Positions 15,283 to 22,012 of a DNA stretch of 26,546 nucleotides are shown in pieces. The notes beneath the pieces were generated by a model. The model saw only the letters and a program-made list of their open reading frames with translations. It was not told the origin of the DNA and did no database searches. Source of the DNA: a virus; the IMG/VR virus record IMGVR_UViG_3300020183_005970, positions 1 to 26,546 of that record; one strand, written 5' to 3'. The position numbers and the translations under genes were made by a program. Position 1 is the stretch's first letter. Each line of letters begins with the position of its first letter.

Positions 15283-16154
15283 GCTATACCTCTGAGTAAT
15301 TTTTGCCTGCGTATATATTCATCTCTGGCCCGGATGTCTGTGTTATCTAAACTGAGTTGCCATGGAGATTTGAGATAGGCAAAACTATGATCAATTCCGT
15401 GCTCGGATGCAAACGCTTGTATGTTTGGCAGGTCGTGATGATTTAGCACGCTGACCGTAGTCCATAAGTTTAGGTTAATTGGCATTTTTTTATAGGCCAT
15501 GACATTGTCATAAAACTTTTGCCAAGATATTGGCCATCTGAGCAGATCATGGACATCACCTATTCCATCGCAACTCACTGTGACCGTGACTTTGATTCCT
15601 TTTTTTGCGATATCACTCAGTTCGGTCAACACAGTGCTACAATTGGTATTAAGTCGGAGTGTTCTAAGATTAGGAGGTAAATCTTTTAGTATGGATTTGT
15701 AATTTTTGCTATAGGTCGGTTCACCACCATTGATATCAAGATGCAATATCCTGTCTTGAGGTAAACTCCGGAATCTATCTAAATTGTTTACGATAGGAAA
15801 GGTACGTCCTCGGAGGCTGCCAATCCTGGTGCTGAGATTTTCGTTACATGTCAGGCATGCCGCGTTGCAGAGATTGTCCAATACCCCAGCGACCTGTAGG
15901 TAATCTTTCTTGTCGGTACTCTCATGTAACTGTATAGAATAGCGTCTTATGCTATTGGGTTCTGTTTCTTGGCACCGCACGCACTCTGTGGGCCAGATAT
16001 CCTGCTCCATTTTAGATTTGGTTTCATGGAGCCACGGGCTAGATTCCATGTCATCTAGATTTTGAAACTCAGGAGGATCCACCATGTGCCCACAGCGGCT
16101 CACGGTCCCATTGGGATTGAAACGCACATAATGATCTAATCTTGGACAGTACAT
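15279..16154 (-). CDS. Radical SAM protein with N-terminal four-cysteine domain (4 of 4)
   Basis: The protein has 291 residues starting MYCPRLDHYVRFNPNGTVSRC. CNAACLTC (C96, C100, C103) is the radical SAM site. LDINGGEPTY (139-148) carries GGE. C3, C21, C58 and C61 form the N-terminal C-x17-C-x36-C-x2-C pattern shared with the other three. It is the shortest of the four and ends soon after the barrel, without the longer C-terminal extension. The start at 16154 overlaps the sulfotransferase-like gene by 19 bases. The gene is somewhat A+T-richer than gene 32 upstream. Substrate unknown. Confidence 0.84.
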   Translation of the reverse strand: MYCPRLDHYVRFNPNGTVSRCGHMVDPPEFQNLDDMESSPWLHETKSKMEQDIWPTECVRCQETEPNSIRRYSIQLHESTDKKDYLQVAGVLDNLCNAACLTCNENLSTRIGSLRGRTFPIVNNLDRFRSLPQDRILHLDINGGEPTYSKNYKSILKDLPPNLRTLRLNTNCSTVLTELSDIAKKGIKVTVTVSCDGIGDVHDLLRWPISWQKFYDNVMAYKKMPINLNLWTTVSVLNHHDLPNIQAFASEHGIDHSFAYLKSPWQLSLDNTDIRARDEYIRRQKLLRGIA

Positions 16155-16792
16155 TTACTCAACAGGTCTATGTTGTTTTGAATGACGTAATTCCAGGCGT
16201 GTGGGTCTGATTTTTTCATTTTTAAACAAACTTCGGTCATGGTCAAATCATTGCTGATCAAGTCAAACAATGTTTGATCTAATCTCACATACATTTCTAA
16301 ATTTGGATCCTGGGAGATCCGCTGACGCCGATCCGTTGTGACGGTCAGCACCCCTTCTGGTTCTGCTGTACCCACACACGGCTTTAAAAGATCAACATGT
16401 CTCAGTGCAAATTTGCAATCTTTGGATGCATATCGTGATAGATTCAATAACCATGAAAACTGAGTGCTGTAGTGCCTATTTAAAAAAAGGTAACGCTGAG
16501 CAAACCATTCCACGGTCTTTGCATCTAGATCTGGATAGTCTCGCATGGTCATCTGACAGAATGTATTGATCCCGCTGACAAATCTTTCCAGGGGTGATCT
16601 CAGATAGATTTCAATCCTATCACATTGACCAATTTGATTGTTCAATAGAATATTTAAGTTATTCTGCCAGGCGTAGATTGACAGAGCCGATCTGCCGTTC
16701 TTGAATATAGGATAGACGTACCGCTGTGGGTCGCGTAATACTACGACTTCACAGCGGTCCGGAAACAGCTCACGATCGATGTGTGATAACAT
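16136..16792 (-). CDS. Sulfotransferase-like protein
   Basis: The protein has 218 residues. YPIFKNGRSALSIY (27-40) matches the 5'-phosphosulfate-binding loop of PAPS-dependent sulfotransferases (K-x-G-x-S-type). IYLRSPLERFVSGINTF (62-78) matches the 3'-phosphate-binding segment (R-x-P-x-x-R-x-x-S-G). NRHYSTQFSWLLNL further resembles the carbohydrate-sulfotransferase family. Such enzymes move sulfate from PAPS to a sugar or other hydroxyl. An APS-kinase-like gene that could supply PAPS lies 2.5 kb downstream in the same operon. The start at 16792 overlaps the stop of gene 32 as TGATG. The fold assignment is by motif only. Confidence 0.62.
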   Translation of the reverse strand: MLSHIDRELFPDRCEVVVLRDPQRYVYPIFKNGRSALSIYAWQNNLNILLNNQIGQCDRIEIYLRSPLERFVSGINTFCQMTMRDYPDLDAKTVEWFAQRYLFLNRHYSTQFSWLLNLSRYASKDCKFALRHVDLLKPCVGTAEPEGVLTVTTDRRQRISQDPNLEMYVRLDQTLFDLISNDLTMTEVCLKMKKSDPHAWNYVIQNNIDLLSKCTVQD

Positions 16793-17790
16793 CAGCCCTT
16801 GTTTTGACGGGCACGGATCATGGCCAAGATGTCCTGTGCGTTCTGCCCACCCGCGGCAGGTTTGGCCACAGGAGCAGTAGGTGCTGGTGCATCATCATCG
16901 AAACTACTGGCAGCGGGTGCTGCCTTTGCCACAGGGGTGACCGGGGCCGGTGCGGCTTCCTCATCGGTCGCGACTTGGCTCGTACTGGATGAGCCTGATG
17001 GAGCCGCTATGCCGGCTGGTCGGAAGTACTGACCCCAACGATCGGGATCATAGGGTTTGCCATCCACAGAAGCTTCGAACATCTCTTTCATCACTCGGAG
17101 TTCAACTTCGGTGGGCTTCTTGGGCAGGAAGTCGCTGAGTGTAAACAATCCGTGTGCGGCCAGTGCGGCCTGCTCTGCTTCGGTCAGGGCCGTTTCTTTA
17201 CGGCTCCATTTCGAAGTGTTGTAGTCTGCGTACCCGCCCTTGGAGGTCTTGGTGATGCGGAAATCCAAGCCACGCATCAAATCTGTGGGCAGTTCTTCCA
17301 GTTCTGGATCCATCAGGGCCGATTTGATCAGGGTGAAGATCTGGGGACCGATGATGAAACGACGGATGGGGTTTTCTGGCGTCTTGTCCTCTGCCAGCGG
17401 GTTTTCACGCACGAATCCTTGCATGATGTAACTACGCTTCTTCCAATACTTACGGCCCATGTCTTCCAGGCTCTTGTCTTTGAACCAGGTGCGTACTTCT
17501 GCCAGGATCGGGCAGGCGTCGCCCCACATCTCCACGCACGGTACCTGTACTTGTACCTGTTTGGAATCCATCTCGCCCTTGATACCAGCGAATGGCAGTT
17601 TGATCATGGCCCGCTCGACCCAGAAGAACGTGTTCTTTGAGTCGCCGTCCGGTAGGAAACGCACAGTGGCACTGTGTCCTTCTCCCATGTTCCAGTGGGG
17701 GTAGATCGCGTTGTCGCCGCCAGATGATTGACCGCCTTTGTTCGTCTCTGCGGCTTGGAGACGTGCGCGGATTTCTGCTAAAGATGCCAT
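16792..17790 (-). CDS. 32: gp32-like single-stranded DNA-binding protein
   Basis: The protein has 332 residues (T4 gp32: 301). The central region FWVERAMIKLPFAGIKGE ... CVEMWGDACPIL ... YWKKRSYIMQGFV ... RRFIIGPQIFTLI follows the OB-fold core of gp32 proteins in T4-like phages. Only two cysteines (85 and 93) remain in the zinc region, so the T4 zinc site is incomplete. From about residue 262 the protein turns into an Ala/Pro-rich linker with acidic patches (FDDDAP), the part that contacts replication partners. The last residues, ILAMIRARQ, echo the N-terminal LAEIRARLQ. It coats ssDNA during replication and recombination. A weak AAGGA site precedes the ATG, and the leader carries a strong hairpin (17849-17874). 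Confidence 0.92.
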   Translation of the reverse strand: MASLAEIRARLQAAETNKGGQSSGGDNAIYPHWNMGEGHSATVRFLPDGDSKNTFFWVERAMIKLPFAGIKGEMDSKQVQVQVPCVEMWGDACPILAEVRTWFKDKSLEDMGRKYWKKRSYIMQGFVRENPLAEDKTPENPIRRFIIGPQIFTLIKSALMDPELEELPTDLMRGLDFRITKTSKGGYADYNTSKWSRKETALTEAEQAALAAHGLFTLSDFLPKKPTEVELRVMKEMFEASVDGKPYDPDRWGQYFRPAGIAAPSGSSSTSQVATDEEAAPAPVTPVAKAAPAASSFDDDAPAPTAPVAKPAAGGQNAQDILAMIRARQNKG

Positions 17791-17848
17791 AGTATGATTG
17801 TCCTTTCGTTGCCTATGTTTACTGCTGCCTAGTGTACTACTTGCCTGT

Positions 17849-17874
17849 CACGTACACTGATCACAGTATACGTG
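17849..17874 (-). promoter_or_regulatory. Hairpin in gene 32 leader (11-bp stem, 4-base loop)
   Basis: On the minus-strand transcript CACGUAUACUG pairs along its whole length with CAGUGUACGUG around a UGAU loop, using one G-U pair. On the plus-strand RNA the same position is a C-A mismatch, so the fold favours the gene 32 mRNA. No U-tract follows, so it is not a classical terminator. It begins 58 bases ahead of the gene 32 start codon and could be a 5'-end stabiliser or a translational control element. T4 gene 32 mRNA also uses leader structure for autoregulation, but whether this hairpin does is unknown. Confidence 0.6.
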
Positions 17875-17878
17875 CTTT

Positions 17879-17885
17879 TATTTAG
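17879..17885 (-). promoter_or_regulatory. Putative T4-late-like TAAATA box upstream of gene 32
   Basis: CTAAATA on the minus strand lies in the 135-base gap ahead of gene 32. At T4 late spacing, transcription would begin within a few bases of the foot of the hairpin at 17849-17874, so that the hairpin would form the 5' end of the message. This is a motif match plus a spacing argument; other promoters in this gap are not excluded. Confidence 0.35.
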
Positions 17886-17925
17886 TAAAGTCAAACGGAA
17901 ATTGTATTTTTTGGCGAGATTGCCA

Positions 17926-19212
17926 TCACGAACTCATGTTTGACGGTTTGGTCATCATGACTCCGTCTACGTCGAGATCTTCTTGCTGTGTGGTTGGTAC
18001 GGGCATGTCTATGCCCAATTGTGCCAACCGTTTCTGCACCCGGGCATCTGCCCATACATTGGCATCTGGATCGGCGTCTGCGATATCACCCAATATGTCA
18101 AACAACTCATCATCGCCGATGACATCATATAATTGTTCGGTGGCGTTGATGGCATCGGGTCCTACCACGAGTTCTTGGCTCATGAGATCGGTCAGACGTC
18201 GCTGTTTTTGTGCGTCATCGGGCAAGGCCCAGGTACCTTCGGCCACTTGCTCGGCCCACTGCTCAAATTCTGTGATTTCTTTCATGGCGGCAGGGACGGC
18301 CAATCGTGCCAATATGGGCAGGGCTTCTTCGATCCTGTGATCCAGGCTCTGTTCGACGAACATGTCGCGGATGGACTCCACTGCGATCTCGGTTTCAGTG
18401 ATCTGGGCCGGATCGAATCGTTCTCGTTCTTCTCTATAGCCTCGCTGGCTGATCATCCTTTTGGCCTTGGCCTTGAGAAAGGCATAGTGCCTGACAGCCG
18501 ATTCGGTCATGCCAGCGGCTTGATCTCCCAGACTCCTGGATTTGGCAGCACGGATGAATCTGCTCAGCGTGGCCATCTCGGAAACCAATCCGTTGATGTG
18601 CTGACCGAATGCATCATAGGGTGTGCCGCCTTCGGCTATGTGGCGTGCCAGCATTCGGCCATGTGCGAGACTGCGGCTGGGCACACGGAAACGCTCTCCG
18701 TCGGCGGTCTCCACGAACAGGCTTTCGATGGCACGATAACGGGCATCACCTTCGCCCAGTTCTCGATCGTGACGGATCATCAGCCGGGTTTTCTTGGGCT
18801 GATCAGAATAAGATATCTTGCGGGTACCGTAATAACCTTCAAACAGGCCTTCTTTGATGGCAGCCATGCCTTGCATGGTGTGCTTGAGCTTGCTGAGATC
18901 ATTGAGTTCAAACTGCAACAGATTGCGATTGGCGAAATATTTCAGATGTTCCAGGAAGCTGTACCATGCTCGGCGATCTTCTTTCTCCATGCCGCGACCC
19001 AGATTGTCGCCGTAATAGACCTGCAGATTGTTGTTATCGCCCAGTAACACTACCACGGTACCGTAGTCTCGACCGTCATTTTTCCAGTCAAAACTGAAAA
19101 GATCTGCTTGTGCAGGATCAGTCACAGGTTTTCCGGCATAGTCCAGGATTTCAGGATCAAAATCTCTTGTGACCAAGAGATCGTACAAGTTAGAAGCGGC
19201 AGTTTTTTCCAT
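17926..19212 (-). CDS. Conserved-type phage protein of unknown function between terminase and gene 32
   Basis: The protein has 428 residues starting MEKTAASNLYDLLVTRDFDPEILD. The N-terminal ~150 residues alternate beta-rich stretches (YGTVVVLLGDNNNLQVYYGDNL) with a helix-rich part. The middle is Arg/Lys-rich and helical. The C-terminal quarter is acidic (DDELFDILGDIADADPDANVWADARV) and ends DGVMMTKPSNMSS. No catalytic motif, signal peptide or membrane segment is seen. I believe similar proteins occur in other aquatic T4-like phages, but I cannot name a function. The start is six bases downstream of a CATAAATA box and lacks a clear ribosome-binding site. It is followed by the regulatory gap before gene 32. 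Confidence 0.75.
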   Translation of the reverse strand: MEKTAASNLYDLLVTRDFDPEILDYAGKPVTDPAQADLFSFDWKNDGRDYGTVVVLLGDNNNLQVYYGDNLGRGMEKEDRRAWYSFLEHLKYFANRNLLQFELNDLSKLKHTMQGMAAIKEGLFEGYYGTRKISYSDQPKKTRLMIRHDRELGEGDARYRAIESLFVETADGERFRVPSRSLAHGRMLARHIAEGGTPYDAFGQHINGLVSEMATLSRFIRAAKSRSLGDQAAGMTESAVRHYAFLKAKAKRMISQRGYREERERFDPAQITETEIAVESIRDMFVEQSLDHRIEEALPILARLAVPAAMKEITEFEQWAEQVAEGTWALPDDAQKQRRLTDLMSQELVVGPDAINATEQLYDVIGDDELFDILGDIADADPDANVWADARVQKRLAQLGIDMPVPTTQQEDLDVDGVMMTKPSNMSS

Positions 19213-19218
19213 ATTCCA

Positions 19219-19226
19219 TATTTATG
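19219..19226 (-). promoter_or_regulatory. Putative T4-type late promoter core CATAAATA
   Basis: CATAAATA on the minus strand matches seven of eight bases of the T4 late consensus. It covers the stop codon of the terminase gene and ends six bases before the ATG at 19212. Transcription from it would start almost at the start codon. Confidence 0.42.
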
Positions 19227-20772
19227 TGAAAGTGGCCACAAATGGCAAGGGCTCGATGATCTCTCGATGATCGCTCATCTGTTCGTCTAGATCTACATAA
19301 AAGTCCTTGAGCACCTGCAACATACGCACTACCAACAGAGCAGCCATGATTAGATCGTCGGTTTCGCCCACCTTGCCTGAAAAACTGGTGCCCGAAGCCA
19401 CGAAAGTTTTCAGCTCTGATATGAGATTGCGGCTATGGATCTTCATCTTGTTGGTCTCGATGAGGTTTTTCATCTTGGCACAGGCCGCTATCTTTGGTTT
19501 GTGCGTGGTGTTGAATCCTCGGCGACGGCCGCCGGGTTCGGTTAGGAAATATCCTTTGATGTTCTCTTCTCCGTATTCACGTATGGATATGAGAGCGGCT
19601 TCGCCGATGGTGTTATTTTCTACCGAATAGTAGATGCTCTTGTCGTCCCGGACGATGTCATAGATATGTTGCACGATGTTGGACAGGATACGCACCTGCG
19701 TGGGTATGTCCGTGCGATTATGCCGCCATTCGGCTATTTGTTCGGTGGTGATGGCATCAAATACCTGTATGGCAGCGGGATCGCCGCCGGTGCCCAGGCT
19801 GGGATCCAACCCCAATGCATACACATGTCCGTGTTCGGGATTTTTGTACCATCGAACTTCGCCGGTTTTATACACAGGATCCTGGCCCTCAAGGTCGATC
19901 AGTTTGGCCGGTGCGATCAGGGTCTCATCATTGATGATGAATTCGCAGTCCATTTCTCGTCGGAATCGATCTGTACCCAAGGCCGCACGCTGTTGCTGTG
20001 CCCATGCTTCGTCTCGATCAGGATGTTCATTCCAGAATGATCTATAGGCCCGGAACCCGTTGACTCCCACTTCGGTGGGATTTCCGTACTCGTCCACACA
20101 GCGATTGGCACCTTTCCATAGCAGGGCGAACTGATCTTCGTCGGAGTTGGGTGTTGATGTTATGATGGCCTTGCCACCAGTGGCCAGGGTAGGTGATATC
20201 GAAGTCCAGAATTCTTTGGCTATGGTGGGTCTCACGAAAGCGAACTCATCCGCGTACAGGAGCGATATACTCATACCTCGGCCGGTGTTCTCGGTAGTGG
20301 TCGCACTCACTATGCGGCTGCCATTGTCGAATGAGAGGCTGCCTTTGTTGTAGTCCACGGCACCAGCACGGATGTGATCGGGCACCGATTCATAGGCATA
20401 ACGTATCCTCTGCATGATCTCTTGGCTGCCGGTGTATTTGTGGGCAGCTACCAGGATGGTAGAATCCGGCACAAACATGGCATACCACAGCAGATATCCA
20501 GCGGCCGATGTAGATTTACCGGTCTGTCTGGGCATCATGGAGATAGAGAACCGATAATTATGATAGGTTTCTATCAACCGCTGCTGGTAATCAAATGGAT
20601 GATACAGCATGCGTCCTTGGGTGGGATGCTGTATGTAGAAAAAGTTATCCATGAAGTGAATGGGTCCGGTCACAGGATCAGCACAGGCGGCAAACTCCTG
20701 TATCTGTTGTTCGGTATAGATTTCTTTTTTGTACGGAGTTTTGACCAGTACGATGTCGGCAGATTTACCCAT
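19222..20772 (-). CDS. 17: gp17-like large terminase subunit
   Basis: The protein has 516 residues from the ATG at 20772 (MGKSADIVLVKTPYKKEIY); the longer reading to 20838 runs into the upstream gene. The ATPase half has Walker A MPRQTGKST (80-88), Walker B LLYADEFAF (171-179) and motif C ITSTPN (204-209). The nuclease half has GLDPSLGTGGDPAAIQVF (D323), YYSVENN (E385) and ETDDLIMA (D472/D473), the RNase-H-like acidic residues that cut the DNA concatemer. It pumps DNA into proheads through the portal. The 516-residue length is slightly shorter than T4 gp17 (610). No gp16 small subunit is recognised beside it. Confidence 0.95.
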   Translation of the reverse strand: MGKSADIVLVKTPYKKEIYTEQQIQEFAACADPVTGPIHFMDNFFYIQHPTQGRMLYHPFDYQQRLIETYHNYRFSISMMPRQTGKSTSAAGYLLWYAMFVPDSTILVAAHKYTGSQEIMQRIRYAYESVPDHIRAGAVDYNKGSLSFDNGSRIVSATTTENTGRGMSISLLYADEFAFVRPTIAKEFWTSISPTLATGGKAIITSTPNSDEDQFALLWKGANRCVDEYGNPTEVGVNGFRAYRSFWNEHPDRDEAWAQQQRAALGTDRFRREMDCEFIINDETLIAPAKLIDLEGQDPVYKTGEVRWYKNPEHGHVYALGLDPSLGTGGDPAAIQVFDAITTEQIAEWRHNRTDIPTQVRILSNIVQHIYDIVRDDKSIYYSVENNTIGEAALISIREYGEENIKGYFLTEPGGRRRGFNTTHKPKIAACAKMKNLIETNKMKIHSRNLISELKTFVASGTSFSGKVGETDDLIMAALLVVRMLQVLKDFYVDLDEQMSDHREIIEPLPFVATFT

Positions 20773-20777
20773 GTGGG

Positions 20778-20785
20778 TATTTACT
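20778..20785 (-). promoter_or_regulatory. TAAATA box five bases before terminase start
   Basis: AGTAAATA on the minus strand, five bases before the ATG at 20772, resembles the late core. It also contains the stop codon of the small gene 20781-20972, so part of the match is forced by that stop. No Shine-Dalgarno sequence is seen before the terminase start. Confidence 0.25.
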
Positions 20786-20972
20786 TCGCGGGCTTTTCGC
20801 CAGTAAGATAAGGTCGGCTGAACCACAGCCGGAACCAACGATCAGTACCGGGCTGGATGTTGTTGCGTTTTTGCAAGCGAGATAGGACTGCGGCAGTCTT
20901 GCTGATGTTGGAGCCTGCCAGCGGTTTTTTGGAAGGAGGATATACTCCTTTGCCAAATTCTCGAAATCTCAT
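20781..20972 (-). CDS. Small protein of unknown function upstream of terminase
   Basis: The protein has 63 residues. It begins MRFREFGKGVYPPSKKPLAG and ends WFRLWFSRPYLTGEKPAK, with a basic, aromatic C-terminus. The ATGA overlap with the upstream nuclease gene and the eight-base gap to the terminase support it as a real gene. Its position recalls the small terminase gp16 of T4, but it is far too short (gp16 is about 160 residues) and lacks the expected coiled-coil region. I recall similar short WFRLWFS-type proteins in related phages but know no function. Confidence 0.75.
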   Translation of the reverse strand: MRFREFGKGVYPPSKKPLAGSNISKTAAVLSRLQKRNNIQPGTDRWFRLWFSRPYLTGEKPAK

Positions 20973-21679
20973 CGCACAGGAAATCGCATGCCCGTGGCCT
21001 GCTCTGCGGCCTGTACCGTGGTACGATATCGTGGCAGATCTGCCACGGGCAAGGCCGCGTTGGGCATGAGATAGGCCGTGGCATTACCCGAATTTTTGTT
21101 GATGATGACCTTGAATAGGTGCGTGGGTACGCCCACTCCTTGACCTATGGTAGCATGCCCAGGGGCGAATATGGCACCTGATATCACATACAGACTCTGA
21201 CCAGTGGCCTTGACCTGATCGCGGATCTGCATCTCTAGGATACGCCAGATGCCGCGGTTGTTGTTGGGCACTTGCGGTACCATGTTAGATAGGAAAAAAC
21301 TCTCTGACATGACAGCATCGTTCTGTGTATTGCCCGCGGCCGCACTCATATGACCGCGATCATAGGGCTGGCCAGCATAGTCCTGTAACTGACTACGGCA
21401 TTGCTGATGCACAGCAGGATCAGCACGGAAATCGTCCTTCCTGGAGGCTGGACCAGATATGGCCTGAATAGTGATATGCTCCATGACAGCCACAGGATTC
21501 TTTTTGGAGCAGGAATGTATCACGGCATAGTTGGTTTTACACAGTTCCTGATCACCGGCCTGAGCTTGGAATGTTGGAGCACCATACGCGGTATGCTGTG
21601 GACATTGCTGATTGATATTGGCCCATACCGAGCCCATCATAGTAAGAGTTAATAAGATTGCGGCTAAGATTGATTTCAT
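20969..21679 (-). CDS. Exported DNA/RNA non-specific endonuclease (NucA/Serratia-nuclease-like)
   Basis: The protein has 236 residues. The first ~20 residues (MKSILAAILLTLTMMGSVWA) form a typical Sec signal peptide with an A-x-A-like cleavage region, so the mature enzyme should leave the cytoplasm. YDRGHMSAAAGN (106-117) is the DRGH motif with catalytic H110. NMVPQVPNNNRGIWRILE (132-149) supplies the metal-binding asparagine and the downstream acidic residue of the beta-beta-alpha-metal nuclease fold. Several cysteines (26, 47, 57, 94) could form disulfides outside the cell. Such enzymes cut DNA and RNA without sequence preference. An AAGGA ribosome-binding site precedes the ATG. Its presence beside the terminase is unusual. 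Confidence 0.9.
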   Translation of the reverse strand: MKSILAAILLTLTMMGSVWANINQQCPQHTAYGAPTFQAQAGDQELCKTNYAVIHSCSKKNPVAVMEHITIQAISGPASRKDDFRADPAVHQQCRSQLQDYAGQPYDRGHMSAAAGNTQNDAVMSESFFLSNMVPQVPNNNRGIWRILEMQIRDQVKATGQSLYVISGAIFAPGHATIGQGVGVPTHLFKVIINKNSGNATAYLMPNAALPVADLPRYRTTVQAAEQATGMRFPVR

Positions 21680-21689
21680 GCCGGTTCCT

Positions 21690-21989
21690 TTAGGGTTGGT
21701 AGTAAACTACCTCGCCAGTGGCAGGATCAAAGTATAACTGGTTTAGCCCTGTAGTGTCATTGACCGTCCTGACAGTGCCAAGGAATGTGTTAGCACCAGT
21801 GATCTGTATGACCTTGGTCAGAGCACCAGCAGCATTACCGATGTATATCTCGTTGGTATTGATGTTCACAGTCATCTCTGCTGGGCGAGCGTTGCCATTG
21901 TAGTTGGCCACCGACTCCTGTGCGTTGTCCTTCATCACAGTACGGCTGATGCCAGTAAGATCGCTGTATGGTGGAGGTGGATTGGCCAT
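21690..21989 (-). CDS. Small probable virion protein
   Basis: The protein has 99 residues starting MANPPPPYSDLTGISRTVMK. The middle, ARPAEMTVNINTNEIYIGNAAGALTKV, resembles the short beta-rich repeat found in phage tail-fibre and receptor-binding proteins (a G-E-L/M-x-V-N then I-Y-I-G-N-A-x-G pattern). The end, LYFDPATGEVVYYQP, is also beta-rich. No membrane segment is present. It may be a tail or head decoration protein; this is inference from composition. The ATG is eight bases after a TTAAATA box and has no clear ribosome-binding site. Confidence 0.75.
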   Translation of the reverse strand: MANPPPPYSDLTGISRTVMKDNAQESVANYNGNARPAEMTVNINTNEIYIGNAAGALTKVIQITGANTFLGTVRTVNDTTGLNQLYFDPATGEVVYYQP

Positions 21990-21997
21990 GATCTATG

Positions 21998-22005
21998 TAT
22001 TTAAG
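21998..22005 (-). promoter_or_regulatory. TAAATA box upstream of small virion-type gene
   Basis: CTTAAATA on the minus strand ends eight bases before the ATG at 21989, in a 23-base gap after the amidotransferase-like gene. It differs from the T4 late consensus at two positions. No Shine-Dalgarno sequence lies in the interval. Confidence 0.3.
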
Positions 22006-22012
22006 CCTAGGC

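Noticed and set aside
16476-16655. TATTTAA-type matches to the late-promoter core inside the sulfotransferase-like gene
   Set aside because: They lie inside coding sequence of an A+T-rich gene with no start codon downstream; they show that the short motif also occurs by chance.
17152-17640. 162-codon open frame on the plus strand opposite gene 32
   Set aside because: Antisense to a confidently identified gp32, without ribosome-binding site or homologous motifs.
17849-17874. Hairpin as a rho-independent terminator
   Set aside because: No U-tract follows on the minus strand, where transcription is expected; the T-rich stretch lies on the other side, where no gene would need it.
18133-19047. 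304-codon open frame on the plus strand opposite the 428-residue unknown gene
   Set aside because: It is antisense to a gene with a well-formed protein, promoter-like box and operon position. The frame is open because of the codon use of the minus-strand gene, and its translation shows no recognisable domain.
20781-20972. 63-residue gene as small terminase gp16
   Set aside because: Position fits, but the protein is far too short and lacks the helical oligomerisation domain.
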